From positions 1,302,001-1,366,000 of the forward strand of contig NZ_AP028947.1 of the NCBI RefSeq assembly GCF_036323495.1: a stretch of 64,000 nucleotides of DNA, given 5' to 3'. The DNA is from Limnobacter thiooxidans. GTDB taxonomy: Bacteria; Pseudomonadota; Gammaproteobacteria; Burkholderiales; Burkholderiaceae_B. Under the pieces are notes generated by a model. That model was not told where the DNA came from. It saw only the letters and a list, made by a program, of their open reading frames with translations, and ran no database searches. Positions within the stretch are counted from its first letter, which is position 1, and every line of letters starts with the position of its first letter. Positions 26,801 to 34,462 of this stretch are shown here, piece by piece. The position numbers were made by a program, and so were the translations under genes.

Positions 26801-27731
26801 GCCCCAGCACGTTGGGCAGGCCCACTTCCGGGAAAATGCTGTTGATCACTTTGCCACCGCGTTCGAACACCCGGAAAATATCGCCGGGCGGCGTGGTTTC
26901 CCAGGCTGGCAGCGGTGCAAGCTGGTTCAAAATGCCTTTGTGTATAAACAGCTCGTTGTTCGCATCAACCGGGTTTTTCAGCAGGCCAGGTTGTCCGTCC
27001 TGTGTGTAAGCCTCACCGAGAATATAACGCTTGTAGGGCAAAATGCCGTTGTTGTAAGAAGCACCACCCCACAGCATGGCAGAGGTACTCATCAGGCTGC
27101 GTTCTTGCGCCTGAATGATGGGCAGGTGGCATGACCCACAGGCTTCGCGTGCTACGCGCAAGTCACCGGGGTTGATAAAGCGGATGTAGGCGGGGTGTTC
27201 CTTGTTCAGCTTGGCATACGACCTTTTCGGGTTTGCCGATGAAGGATAGTTCCAGAACTTTTCGTTTTGCGGGGCAATGTGGGCTTTGTCCAGCGCCGCG
27301 CGGTATTCAGGGGCAAATCCTTTTTCTCGCGCTGCTCGGGTGTGGTCGTAGGCCAATGTGCCCTGTTTCTGCTCGGGGCCATTCCATTTCACAGTGGCAT
27401 CACCACCATGGCAATCGGTACAACCCAGCACCACACCGGGGTTGGCGTGCATGGTGTGTTCGTCAGTTTGGGTGTGGCAACTCATGCATCCTTCGGTTTT
27501 CGCGAAGGCCTGTTGCGCGGTTTGCCGTTCAGGCGCATTGGGCGCCATGGTGTAGCTTTTCTGGGGAATTTTTTCGCCCGCGGCCTGTGCCACGCTGATT
27601 GTACCAACCGCCATGGCCAAGCCCAGTGCTGCAAAAACCAGTTTTTCAAGAGCCAGCACACGGAAGCACGTCTGCCAACCGGTCGGTTTGGCAGCTTGGG
27701 GTTTTCTAGCGCGGCTATTCCTTGAATTCAT
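23808..27731 (-). CDS. Decahaem c-type cytochrome fused to an LVIVD beta-propeller
   Basis: A 1307-residue exported protein. After a signal peptide (about residues 28-51, ending AQAAG) ten CXXCH motifs start at Cys 82, 104, 198, 370, 427, 563, 590, 701, 712 and 818. The last 400 residues contain repeated LVIVD-type blades such as AYITTPKGLVFVDINNPLKP, GLEVIDITHPEKP and GVVIVDIEKPRKP, a surface propeller-like domain. No lipobox is visible. I infer the redox tip of an outer-membrane conduit or a periplasmic oxidoreductase. An upstream open frame to 27842 would overlap the porin gene; the ATG at 27731 gives a proper signal and is 16 bases past the porin stop. No close named homologue is recognised. 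Confidence 0.85.
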   Translation of the reverse strand: MNSRNSRARKPQAAKPTGWQTCFRVLALEKLVFAALGLAMAVGTISVAQAAGEKIPQKSYTMAPNAPERQTAQQAFAKTEGCMSCHTQTDEHTMHANPGVVLGCTDCHGGDATVKWNGPEQKQGTLAYDHTRAAREKGFAPEYRAALDKAHIAPQNEKFWNYPSSANPKRSYAKLNKEHPAYIRFINPGDLRVAREACGSCHLPIIQAQERSLMSTSAMLWGGASYNNGILPYKRYILGEAYTQDGQPGLLKNPVDANNELFIHKGILNQLAPLPAWETTPPGDIFRVFERGGKVINSIFPEVGLPNVLGQIQRLDEPGRPDIKQSNRGPGTGQRIAVPLINVAKTRLNDPHLWFLGTSEQPGDYRSSGCTGCHTVYTNDRDPKHAGPYAKFGHDGTTQTIDPTIAKNESGHPVKHEFTRAIPSSQCMTCHMHQPNVFVNSYYGYIMWDYESDAPQMWPEKQRYPSDSEMREILDRNPEEAAVRGKWSDPEFLKNVSTLNSKLKDTQFADYHGHGWNFRAVFKRNRKGALLDAQGNTVSDDDPKKFDKAVHLSSIHLDVGMHCVDCHFAQDMHGNGHIYGEVAAAVEVDCADCHGTATKYPTLRTSGPASPPGGTDLTQLRTQDGRKRFEWRDGKLYQRAALDPEKEWEMSLVKDNMNPAHPDYNAKSARAKLMGAGAEGQDGKWGPGVKELAHDNDKMTCFTCHLSWTTSCAGCHLPIQANWKTERLHYEGGETRNYATYNPQVARDDMFQLGVHGPVKGNRIAPIRSSSALVLSSMNANRERIYIQQPPIAASGFSSQAFAPHYPHTERKEETKTCTDCHLSRDDDNNAIMAQLLLQGTNFVNFVGFNAWLGGSEHIAAVTVTEWDEPQAVIGSYLHKYAYPDYYQNHLNRKRELADTAVPALMDHSTKGVASCIQLRGEYVFVAEGKGGFRAYDAASVANKGFGQRVITAPFSPLGHDTHVPTKNATCMALPTNQNINPDRNQGDLMRITNMEQPFHPIYNYAFITDSEEGLIAVNVNTLADGEPRNNFFERAVTWNENGVLNGASHITLGGHYAYITTPKGLVFVDINNPLKPRLITTLPLKDARATAVQFRYLFATTAKGLEVIDITHPEKPEHTGAVVPLADAQRVYLARTYAYVAAKKEGVVIVDIEKPRKPVVYQKFTADGQLNDAHDVVVGSTNASLFAYVADGVNGLKVLQLTSPDTQPKFYGFSPAPMPELIAWRKTPSPALSVSKGLDRDRAVDETGGQIAVFGRIGSRPFTRKEMEAFYLRPDGRLWTVTDKVEKENYLPKPKVNSVAFKKDKP

Positions 27732-27747
27732 CAACACGCAACCTGCA

Positions 27748-29976
27748 TTAGAAACTGAAAATAACGTTGAACAAGAATGAGTAGGGGTCTTTGTCATCCG
27801 GAAACAATTCCTTGTAACCTTTGCCCGGCAACAACTTTGCAAACGATCCGTTAATCACGACGTTCTGCGAAAAGAAAGGGCGATACTGAAAGCCCACTGA
27901 CGCATCAATGCCCAAGTCGGTTGAAGGGGGTCGTTGCTGGCGCAAAACCCCCAACACATTGGTGTTCTCGAATTCCAGCTTGTTCACATTGGCCACCAGG
28001 CGCAGTTCAGGCAGCACATCTATATCGGCACCAATGCCCACCAGCAACAGGCCTGGATTGATGAAATTGGATTGCCCCTGTTCCTTGCTGGATCGAAGTG
28101 AGGGTAATACACCATTTCTACCCGACAAGGCCACGCCCCCACCGCCCACCAAGGGAATATTCTGGCGGATGAAGAAGCTGGTGTCTGCACCTGCAAATTG
28201 GGGGTTCTCGAATATGGCGTCAAAGCCCTCAGCCTTGCCATCGAACGGGTCTTCATCACCCGATGCATACAGGAAACTGCCGCGAAGCCTGAACCAGTCA
28301 AAGTCACGCGACACTTCCGTGGCGTGGAAAAACGCGTCAATATCCTGTTCGCGTTGAGCAAGCGGGTGGCGGTCGGTTTTGCCTGTGGCGTAGTAAGTGG
28401 ACGTGGTGATGTTCATGCGGCCATAGTGGCCGTCACCGCTCAAACCAAAATAGTCCACGTGGTAGGCAAAGGGTTTTTGGTCACCCAGTGAGGATGGGCG
28501 CGCCAAAAAACCATTGGCGTCGAAATAGCGTTCGCCATCTTCATCATTGCGGTTGTGAATGTAGGACACCTGGCTGGTAAAGCCGAGGAATGGAAAGTCT
28601 TGCCGGTACAGGTTGGCCACGAAGAAATCATCATCGCGCAGGTCCTGGCGAATGTCATTCAGACCGCTGTTGGTGTCTTTCTCGACCCGTTTGAAATAGC
28701 CAATGTTGTACTGGTAAATGTTGTTGTTTCTGTTCCCAAACAGACGAATACCCATGGGGAGGTCTTGAAACAAAAACCCCCTGAAGTCGCTGATGAAGGG
28801 TTGAATGCCCACGCGCAGGCTGTCGAAATCATAGCGATCCGACACGTTGCGCAGGTGCACGTCCACAAACGCTTCCTGAATGCCGACAAAACCTTCCCGG
28901 CGGACTTCGCCGGATGAGGAAGCAATTTTCAGCAATCTGTCTTCATTGACCCGCACATCGGTGTAGTTGAACACGGGTGTCAGGCGGAATTCGTAATCTG
29001 GCGGTTTGAAGGTGGTGTTGCCCTTGGTCAGGGACAAACTGACAATCAGGTTGTGGGCAAAAATGGACTGGTCGCCATTGCCAAATATATTCGCTTGCCC
29101 ACCGGTTGTTGAAGTCGCTGGCGGCACAGGCACCGGGAAATTGCGTTGCTCGTACAGGGTGTCGGCAATCACACCCAGGTTGAAAAACCAGTCGGGGCCC
29201 AGTGTGTCTTGCAACACGGGCAAGTCACCCTTGATCACGTTCTGGTTGTAAGGGTCGAACAGCGGAAACTTGAAACCCAGTGACTGCATGATGCGCCAGC
29301 GGTCGGGCACAGCCACGGTTTCACGGGGCAGGTTGGGTTGCGGCGGCGGCACTTGGCTGGGGTCAATTACGGGTATGGCCACATCGCGCGGGGCGATGGG
29401 TGTGTCGCGGCCAGGAATGGCACGCTGAACCTGCTGCGTTTGAACCTCTGCCTTTTGCGGCAAAACCCCTGGGGTTGCATTGTGTGAAGGCCGAATACCC
29501 GTGCCGGGTTGTTCCATCAACACATCTGCGGAAAAAGCGCGGGGTGCAAACACGCCCAAGGCCTGCTCGCCAAACTGGCGGCTGCCTTGTTGTATCCAGC
29601 CATTGGTACTTCCCAGCAGACTGTCCTGAATGCGAATTCGATACCAGCCATTTTTTTCCTCAAACGCGTCAAGCAGTTGACCTTTGAAGAACTCGCCAAT
29701 CGCCCTGGAGTCTTTATCAGGTTTTGCGTAAACCACGCTGCGGTTCTCGAACACCTGAAGCATGACCAAAGGACGTTCTGCGTTTTCGAGCTCTGTCACT
29801 TCAGGAATGCCCGCCACTTTGCGGCTGACTTTTTCAACGGTTTGACCGAGTTGCGCAACCAGACTGGGTCGAATGTCGGCCCGTATCTGCGCCCATGCGG
29901 GCAAGGGCACCAGCCCTGCAATGATCAGTCCAGCAACCAGAGGTCTCATACGCAGGTGAAAGAGTTTTTTGTTCAT
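27748..29976 (-). CDS. Outer-membrane beta-barrel protein with N-terminal SH3-like domain
   Basis: A 742-residue protein: signal peptide (about 1-30, ending PAWAQ), an SH3b-like domain (about residues 70-125; SVVYAKPDKDSRAIGEFFKGQ, then GWYRIRIQDSLLGSTNGWI), a Pro-rich linker (about 155-220), then about 500 residues of alternating amphipathic strands with many aromatic girdle positions and a C-terminal Phe (NVIFSF), the signal for BAM insertion. It could be the porin sheath that lets a multihaem cytochrome cross the outer membrane, by analogy with MtrB/PioB, but I see no sequence kinship to those. The SH3-like part may bind peptidoglycan. The ATG at 29976 forms an ATGA overlap with the HbpS-like gene; a GTG at 29988 is less likely. 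Confidence 0.85.
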   Translation of the reverse strand: MNKKLFHLRMRPLVAGLIIAGLVPLPAWAQIRADIRPSLVAQLGQTVEKVSRKVAGIPEVTELENAERPLVMLQVFENRSVVYAKPDKDSRAIGEFFKGQLLDAFEEKNGWYRIRIQDSLLGSTNGWIQQGSRQFGEQALGVFAPRAFSADVLMEQPGTGIRPSHNATPGVLPQKAEVQTQQVQRAIPGRDTPIAPRDVAIPVIDPSQVPPPQPNLPRETVAVPDRWRIMQSLGFKFPLFDPYNQNVIKGDLPVLQDTLGPDWFFNLGVIADTLYEQRNFPVPVPPATSTTGGQANIFGNGDQSIFAHNLIVSLSLTKGNTTFKPPDYEFRLTPVFNYTDVRVNEDRLLKIASSSGEVRREGFVGIQEAFVDVHLRNVSDRYDFDSLRVGIQPFISDFRGFLFQDLPMGIRLFGNRNNNIYQYNIGYFKRVEKDTNSGLNDIRQDLRDDDFFVANLYRQDFPFLGFTSQVSYIHNRNDEDGERYFDANGFLARPSSLGDQKPFAYHVDYFGLSGDGHYGRMNITTSTYYATGKTDRHPLAQREQDIDAFFHATEVSRDFDWFRLRGSFLYASGDEDPFDGKAEGFDAIFENPQFAGADTSFFIRQNIPLVGGGGVALSGRNGVLPSLRSSKEQGQSNFINPGLLLVGIGADIDVLPELRLVANVNKLEFENTNVLGVLRQQRPPSTDLGIDASVGFQYRPFFSQNVVINGSFAKLLPGKGYKELFPDDKDPYSFLFNVIFSF

Positions 29977-31940
29977 GGAGCTGGACACACATTTTGCGCA
30001 CTGCTGTCATTGAACGGTGTTTGTGGGCACTGCACGTACTTCAAAAACTCACCGGAATTCGACAGTTCATTGGCCGTGAACAAGGTCGAAGGGAACGGGC
30101 GCATGGTGCTGCCCACTGCATTTGCGCCGTTGAGTACACCCAGGTAGCCAATCATGTCGTCCTGGTCCACACCGTCGCCAGATACGCCCACTGCACCCAC
30201 AAGCGTGTCACCTTTGTAAATTGGAAAGCCACCTGGGAAAATCTGCAAGCCATTGGCAAAGCGGTTTTGTCTGCCCGCCGGAATGTTGGTGTCGTCCACG
30301 CAGGTCTGGCTTGGGTCAGGCGCGAACTGGTTTCCACCTACCACAGTACGTACAGGCGCACCCAATGTGCCCAGCACCTTGGTGGTCACCACATTCAATT
30401 GGAAGCCCACGTTGAATGGGCTCCAGCTGGCCAAAGGCGATGAAAGCGGGCCTTTGGGTTTGCCCTCTTCACCGTCTGGAAAGTAGGGGCGGTGCACATT
30501 GCCAATGGCGCGTGCAGAAAAAGCTGCCGTTCCATTCAACACGTTGGCGCTTTGGGTAAAAAAGCTGTTCATGGCCGTGGCAAATGCAGCATGTTGACCA
30601 TTGTCAATTGCAGAAAAATCGGTGAGGGCTTGCGCTGAGCTAAAGGCCAGTGCTGACCTCGCCTTTTGCACCGAGACATCGGTACCGAAAATTGGTGCAT
30701 CAGAAGAACGAATCAGACCAAGCACATCCCCATCCGTGTCCACCACACTGACAGTCACCTGTGCAGCAGCGCCCAACGGAAAACGAATCTGGGCTCGTGC
30801 CCGATTCGCTGTTTTCATTCCTTCAGCAAGAATATTCTGAACTTCCGCTTGTGTCAGGTTGCTGCCTGCGGTGGGTGGGAAACGCACTGCGGTGTTGTCA
30901 GCCGGGTTGGTGATTAAGGTAAATGTGTCCAAGCCGTTGAAGGCCGGGTTGCTGGTGGCCACGTATCCGGATTGGGTTGTGCCATAAGAAGTACCGGCAA
31001 TGGAATTGGCGGCCGTCTTGTAACCTGCCACTGCGACGTAGTTGCCATTTCCAGCCAGGGGTGCCAGGCCGGCTACAGCCGGAGTGGTGTTTGAAAACTG
31101 GAATGTTTGGCCGTTGGCAGTAATGCGGTTGGCCCGGATTGCTTCAGGTGCACGAAAAGTAGCGCTGAGTGCTGCAAATGCGATTTCTTCTTCTAGATCC
31201 GTTTCACTGGTCAGGATGTCTCGATCAAGACCATAAATGCCGTTGGTGCCGGCATTAACGGATGAAATCACACCAATGCCACCGATTACCCGCCCTTCCT
31301 GATAAATCGGAAAGCCACCCGGATCAGCCGACAAACCGAGCGGAGAACGCTTGGGTCCGATACTGTTGCTTTGGGACAGCCAAACATTCAAATCCGAACA
31401 GGGTAGCTGGCTGAATTGCACACCATACAGAGGGCCACTAGGTTGGCCACGCTCGCCAGGTTGAAAAAACTCTTGCACGATCTGGCTGGCGGTGCGTGTG
31501 CTGAACGCATTGCCCGTGGAGGACAGGTAAGCCCCGGTAATAGCCTTGGCAATGGCTGCAAGTGTGCTGGGTACAGGGGTGAATCCATCCAGCCCATTTC
31601 CATTGGCACCCGGCAGGCCACTTGTAATGGTCGTGTTGGGTGCTGCGTTATTCATTTGGTACACGGCCAGCACATTGCCAACCCGGTCGGTGATGGCAAT
31701 GGTGGATTGGACACCGCGTGAAATGGAAGCTTGCACTGCGCGGGCCACAATGTCATCGACCTCGGCGGCAGACAGGTTTTGTGTACCAAGCGGTTCAATA
31801 TTGAAACTGGCCGTGGACGCGCTTCCCCCGCCCCCACCAGCACCGCATGAAATCAATATGAGTGGAGCAGCAAGACAAACCGCTACGCCCATGGCGATTC
31901 GATTGAGTTTTGTATTGCCAGTTATAGCCCGTTTGTGCAT
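29973..31940 (-). CDS. Lipoprotein with two GlcG/HbpS-type haem-binding-like domains
   Basis: A 655-residue lipoprotein. The signal ends in the lipobox LISC followed by a Gly-rich spacer (GAGGGGGS). Two copies of the GlcG/HbpS fold follow: the first begins about residue 55 (LSAAEVDDIVARAVQASISRG, then AITDRVGNVLAVYQM) and the second about residue 360 (LTQAEVQNILAEGMKTANRAR, then SVVDTDGDVLGLIR). Each ends with the diagnostic GGFPIY-x-VGAVGVSGDG or GGFPIYQEGRVIGGIGVIS segment. HbpS-like proteins bind haem and act as redox or haem sensors. In this cluster it may store haem for the cytochromes or form part of the outer-membrane complex. It is the third gene of the operon, 104 bases after the anchored decahaem gene. 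Confidence 0.85.
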   Translation of the reverse strand: MHKRAITGNTKLNRIAMGVAVCLAAPLILISCGAGGGGGSASTASFNIEPLGTQNLSAAEVDDIVARAVQASISRGVQSTIAITDRVGNVLAVYQMNNAAPNTTITSGLPGANGNGLDGFTPVPSTLAAIAKAITGAYLSSTGNAFSTRTASQIVQEFFQPGERGQPSGPLYGVQFSQLPCSDLNVWLSQSNSIGPKRSPLGLSADPGGFPIYQEGRVIGGIGVISSVNAGTNGIYGLDRDILTSETDLEEEIAFAALSATFRAPEAIRANRITANGQTFQFSNTTPAVAGLAPLAGNGNYVAVAGYKTAANSIAGTSYGTTQSGYVATSNPAFNGLDTFTLITNPADNTAVRFPPTAGSNLTQAEVQNILAEGMKTANRARAQIRFPLGAAAQVTVSVVDTDGDVLGLIRSSDAPIFGTDVSVQKARSALAFSSAQALTDFSAIDNGQHAAFATAMNSFFTQSANVLNGTAAFSARAIGNVHRPYFPDGEEGKPKGPLSSPLASWSPFNVGFQLNVVTTKVLGTLGAPVRTVVGGNQFAPDPSQTCVDDTNIPAGRQNRFANGLQIFPGGFPIYKGDTLVGAVGVSGDGVDQDDMIGYLGVLNGANAVGSTMRPFPSTLFTANELSNSGEFLKYVQCPQTPFNDSSAQNVCPAP

Positions 31941-32044
31941 TGACTTCGTACTCGCTCATTTTTTGTAGTTCAACGAATTCGCAAGGGTGCAAATTCCCGG
32001 TTCACTTCGGGTCTGTCTGCTCAAGATACTGCGTTAGCTGGCAC

Positions 32045-33511
32045 TTACTTCGCCGCCACTTCTTTGTTGTGGATGTGGTACTCGTGGCACACACCGCAAT
32101 TGGACTGCACTTTGTTCAACACTGGCTTGCTGCCTGCATGGCAGGTTTGGCAGCCTTCAATGGCCGGCATCAGCACATCACTGGCTTTGTCTGACTTGTT
32201 CGCCTTGTGGCAACTGTCGCAACTTTCAAATTCATGCGCCTTGTGATCAAACTTTGCCATTGGCATCCAGGGGTGGGCCGGGTTCAACTCCGCGATCTCG
32301 TACTGTGGCATGCGCGCACCAGAGGTTTTGGTGTTGCCCAAACCCGGCTTGGCTTTTACTTCGTGACATACCGCACAAGCCGTGTTTTCAAACAGCTCAA
32401 CGGTTGCAAACGCAGCCTGTGCACGCGGGTTCCCGCTCAAGTTCGCCAGATTGGATCGGTTGGGTTCCTTCTCGCCCGGGCGCGCGCGCAGCACAGCGCG
32501 TTGAGCATTCACTTTGTTGCGTTCTTCAGGGTGCAATGCCAGGTAACTGTAAAATTCCTCCACTGTGCTCAGTACGGCATTCACCGGACCGTGTGGCACC
32601 TGACGATCCGGCAGGGCCGGTTCAAAACTCAGCTTGTGGCATTCCTGGCAATGGTTTTCCATGGTCAGTGGCTTAAATCCTGTTTTGGTGTCAGCAGGCT
32701 CATGGCAGTTTGAGCATTGCATCACCACTTTCTTCAAAGGGCTGTCTATGCCCTTGGGGTCCAGGTGAACATCGTGGGGAAATTTCAAGCTGGTTTTTTC
32801 AACCACAGGCGTATTGGTCACCATGCGAATTCTTCGCAAATCGCTGGACTCTGGTCCGGTGGCCACTGTAATTCTGAAAGCAGGGTGCCTGTCACCTGCA
32901 AAGTCGGCAACTGCCAAGGTGTCGGTTTTTGGGGCCACTGATTTAATGTTCTTGTGGCAATCTGCGCAATTCGCTCCCACGAAATGCTTGTTTTGCTCGG
33001 CAAGGCTTTCACGACCCTTGTGGTCTCTGTGGCAACTCGCACACCGACCCTCTTCAAAAGAGGTGTCAGGCTGCGTTTTCTCGCTCACGTGCAAACCCAT
33101 GTTGCTGTGGCATGCCGTGCAGCTTTCATCCTTGACGCGTGAGAAATCCCCTGCATGGCAGGCTTGGCAATCGCCCTCGAGGTTCGAGTGAGGAGAGGCC
33201 AATGGGCCCGGGTTCCAGATCGAATCAAGCGACATTGCAGTGGTGTTTCTGACTTGAGCAAGCGAGTCAATCTGAAGGGCAGGGTGTGCATTCACGGGTA
33301 ACCTGTCGTACCTGACCTGTTGCGCTTTTTCGGCCACGCCGATTTTTTCCGGGCCAAACAACTCGGGCGATTGCATTGCAACCCAAGGTAATACAAGGAA
33401 AGCCAGTAGCATCGGTAAAAAAAAGATCCAGGACAAAGGGCGTTTCAATCCCAGTGGCCTTTGCAGCGCCTTTTGCTCACGTTCAAGTAGGCTTTGTTCT
33501 TTTTCGGCCAT
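32045..33511 (-). CDS. Membrane-anchored decahaem c-type cytochrome (cytochrome c3/c7-like)
   Basis: A 488-residue protein with a cytoplasmic N-terminus, one uncleaved transmembrane anchor (residues 27-46) and a periplasmic domain with ten CXXCH motifs starting at Cys 115, 131, 157, 182, 266, 288, 379, 431, 454 and 472. Histidines preceding the pairs (FPHDVHLD, FDHKAHEF) resemble class III cytochrome c sixth ligands. I infer a quinol-linked or inner-membrane-linked electron conduit, similar in logic to CymA- or Cbc-type components but larger. The ATG at 33511 gives MAEKEQ; the upstream frame to 33604 overlaps the b-type gene and is rejected. It lies 8 bases after the di-haem b gene, so both should form one complex. 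Confidence 0.88.
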   Translation of the reverse strand: MAEKEQSLLEREQKALQRPLGLKRPLSWIFFLPMLLAFLVLPWVAMQSPELFGPEKIGVAEKAQQVRYDRLPVNAHPALQIDSLAQVRNTTAMSLDSIWNPGPLASPHSNLEGDCQACHAGDFSRVKDESCTACHSNMGLHVSEKTQPDTSFEEGRCASCHRDHKGRESLAEQNKHFVGANCADCHKNIKSVAPKTDTLAVADFAGDRHPAFRITVATGPESSDLRRIRMVTNTPVVEKTSLKFPHDVHLDPKGIDSPLKKVVMQCSNCHEPADTKTGFKPLTMENHCQECHKLSFEPALPDRQVPHGPVNAVLSTVEEFYSYLALHPEERNKVNAQRAVLRARPGEKEPNRSNLANLSGNPRAQAAFATVELFENTACAVCHEVKAKPGLGNTKTSGARMPQYEIAELNPAHPWMPMAKFDHKAHEFESCDSCHKANKSDKASDVLMPAIEGCQTCHAGSKPVLNKVQSNCGVCHEYHIHNKEVAAK

Positions 33512-33519
33512 TTTTGTAC

Positions 33520-34335
33520 TTACCAGTAAATAAATACAGACAACACGTGTGCGATCAGTGCGGCCAATAATCCGAAGGAGCAGGGTACGTGAACGGCCAA
33601 CCACAATTCAAGCCAGTAACGCATATGGTAATACCGGCGCAATTGTTTCAAGGCTCGCAAACGTTGCACCTGGTTCATGTAGATTGGCGAAAGGTTGTCT
33701 GCCTTGGTGATTTCGGTTTGCAAAAACTGCACCGCTTTGTCGGTGTCGCAGTTTTTCACCTTCCCGCTTCGTTGATTGGCACGAGTTTGAAAAATACCCT
33801 GTTTCAGTGAAAGCGATACCATGCGTCCAACCATCTCGTTGGCGTTCTTAACCAGTTTTAACGCTTCACGGTCCAGGGATTCAATCTGCGTCACAATTTG
33901 TTCCGGACTTTGTCGGTTCAGAACATTGGACATCTCTGCCGGGTAACGCAGGTAAAAACCAAGACCCCACACGCCGGTACCAATCGTCGTCAATGTCAGG
34001 ATATAAGCCAGCGAATGGATGTTCCAGCCGATCTGAAAGCCTGCATGCAAAGTGGCCACCACGGCCAGCGAAAGGCCCAGGTAAATATGGGCTGAAACCC
34101 AACCCCGCAAATTGCCCGATTGATTGTTGTACTGGCGTTTGCGCACGCCAAACCACATCAGCCAAAGGATCAGCAGTGCGCCAACAGTACCCAGTGTGTA
34201 GCCCAGCCAGGTTCCACCATTGGCATGGATCGCGGGTTGGTCAATCAGGTAAGCAAACGTGGAAACGAGGGTAAGCAGCAATGCCCATTTCAGGAAAACG
34301 AAACGTTTGTAGTTGAACAGGTTGTCCTGAATCAT
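33520..34335 (-). CDS. Di-haem b-type membrane protein, ferric-reductase-like
   Basis: A 271-residue inner-membrane protein with five predicted helices (about 12-31, 41-64, 79-102, 107-131, 242-271). Two helices each hold a pair of histidines exactly 14 apart: H83/H97 (SAHIYLGLSLAVVATLHAGF) and H249/H263 (VHVPCSFGLLAALIAH). This H-X13-H pairing in two helices is the signature of ferric-reductase/NOX-type domains that bind two stacked b haems across the membrane. A hydrophilic insert of about 110 residues (132-240) separates the helices. No flavin domain is attached. It is the first gene of the cluster and probably exchanges electrons with the adjacent anchored decahaem cytochrome. No strong ribosome-binding site is visible before the ATG. 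Confidence 0.82.
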   Translation of the reverse strand: MIQDNLFNYKRFVFLKWALLLTLVSTFAYLIDQPAIHANGGTWLGYTLGTVGALLILWLMWFGVRKRQYNNQSGNLRGWVSAHIYLGLSLAVVATLHAGFQIGWNIHSLAYILTLTTIGTGVWGLGFYLRYPAEMSNVLNRQSPEQIVTQIESLDREALKLVKNANEMVGRMVSLSLKQGIFQTRANQRSGKVKNCDTDKAVQFLQTEITKADNLSPIYMNQVQRLRALKQLRRYYHMRYWLELWLAVHVPCSFGLLAALIAHVLSVFIYW

Positions 34336-34387
34336 GTTTTTGCGCCGTGGCGAACTTCAGAAAGGATACTGCTCAGGGTTTATGCTG

Positions 34388-34427
34388 ATTTCGGAATATT
34401 AGGTAATGTTACGTCATCCTCCGAAAT
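34388..34427. promoter_or_regulatory. 40-bp interrupted palindrome in the divergent promoter region
   Basis: Between the divergent b-haem gene and ccmI lies a concentric inverted repeat centred at 34407.5. The outer arms are ATTTCGGA (34388-34395) and TCCGAAAT (34420-34427), the inner arms GTAA (34403-34406) and TTAC (34409-34412), and three further position pairs between them also match, so 15 of 20 base pairs are symmetrical. There is no T-run as in a terminator. I infer an operator for a dimeric or tetrameric regulator controlling the haem cluster, the ccm operon or both. The regulator is not in the window. Confidence 0.6.
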
Positions 34428-34462
34428 GTTAGTATCCCTACTTCATGTCTGGGGGATAACAA

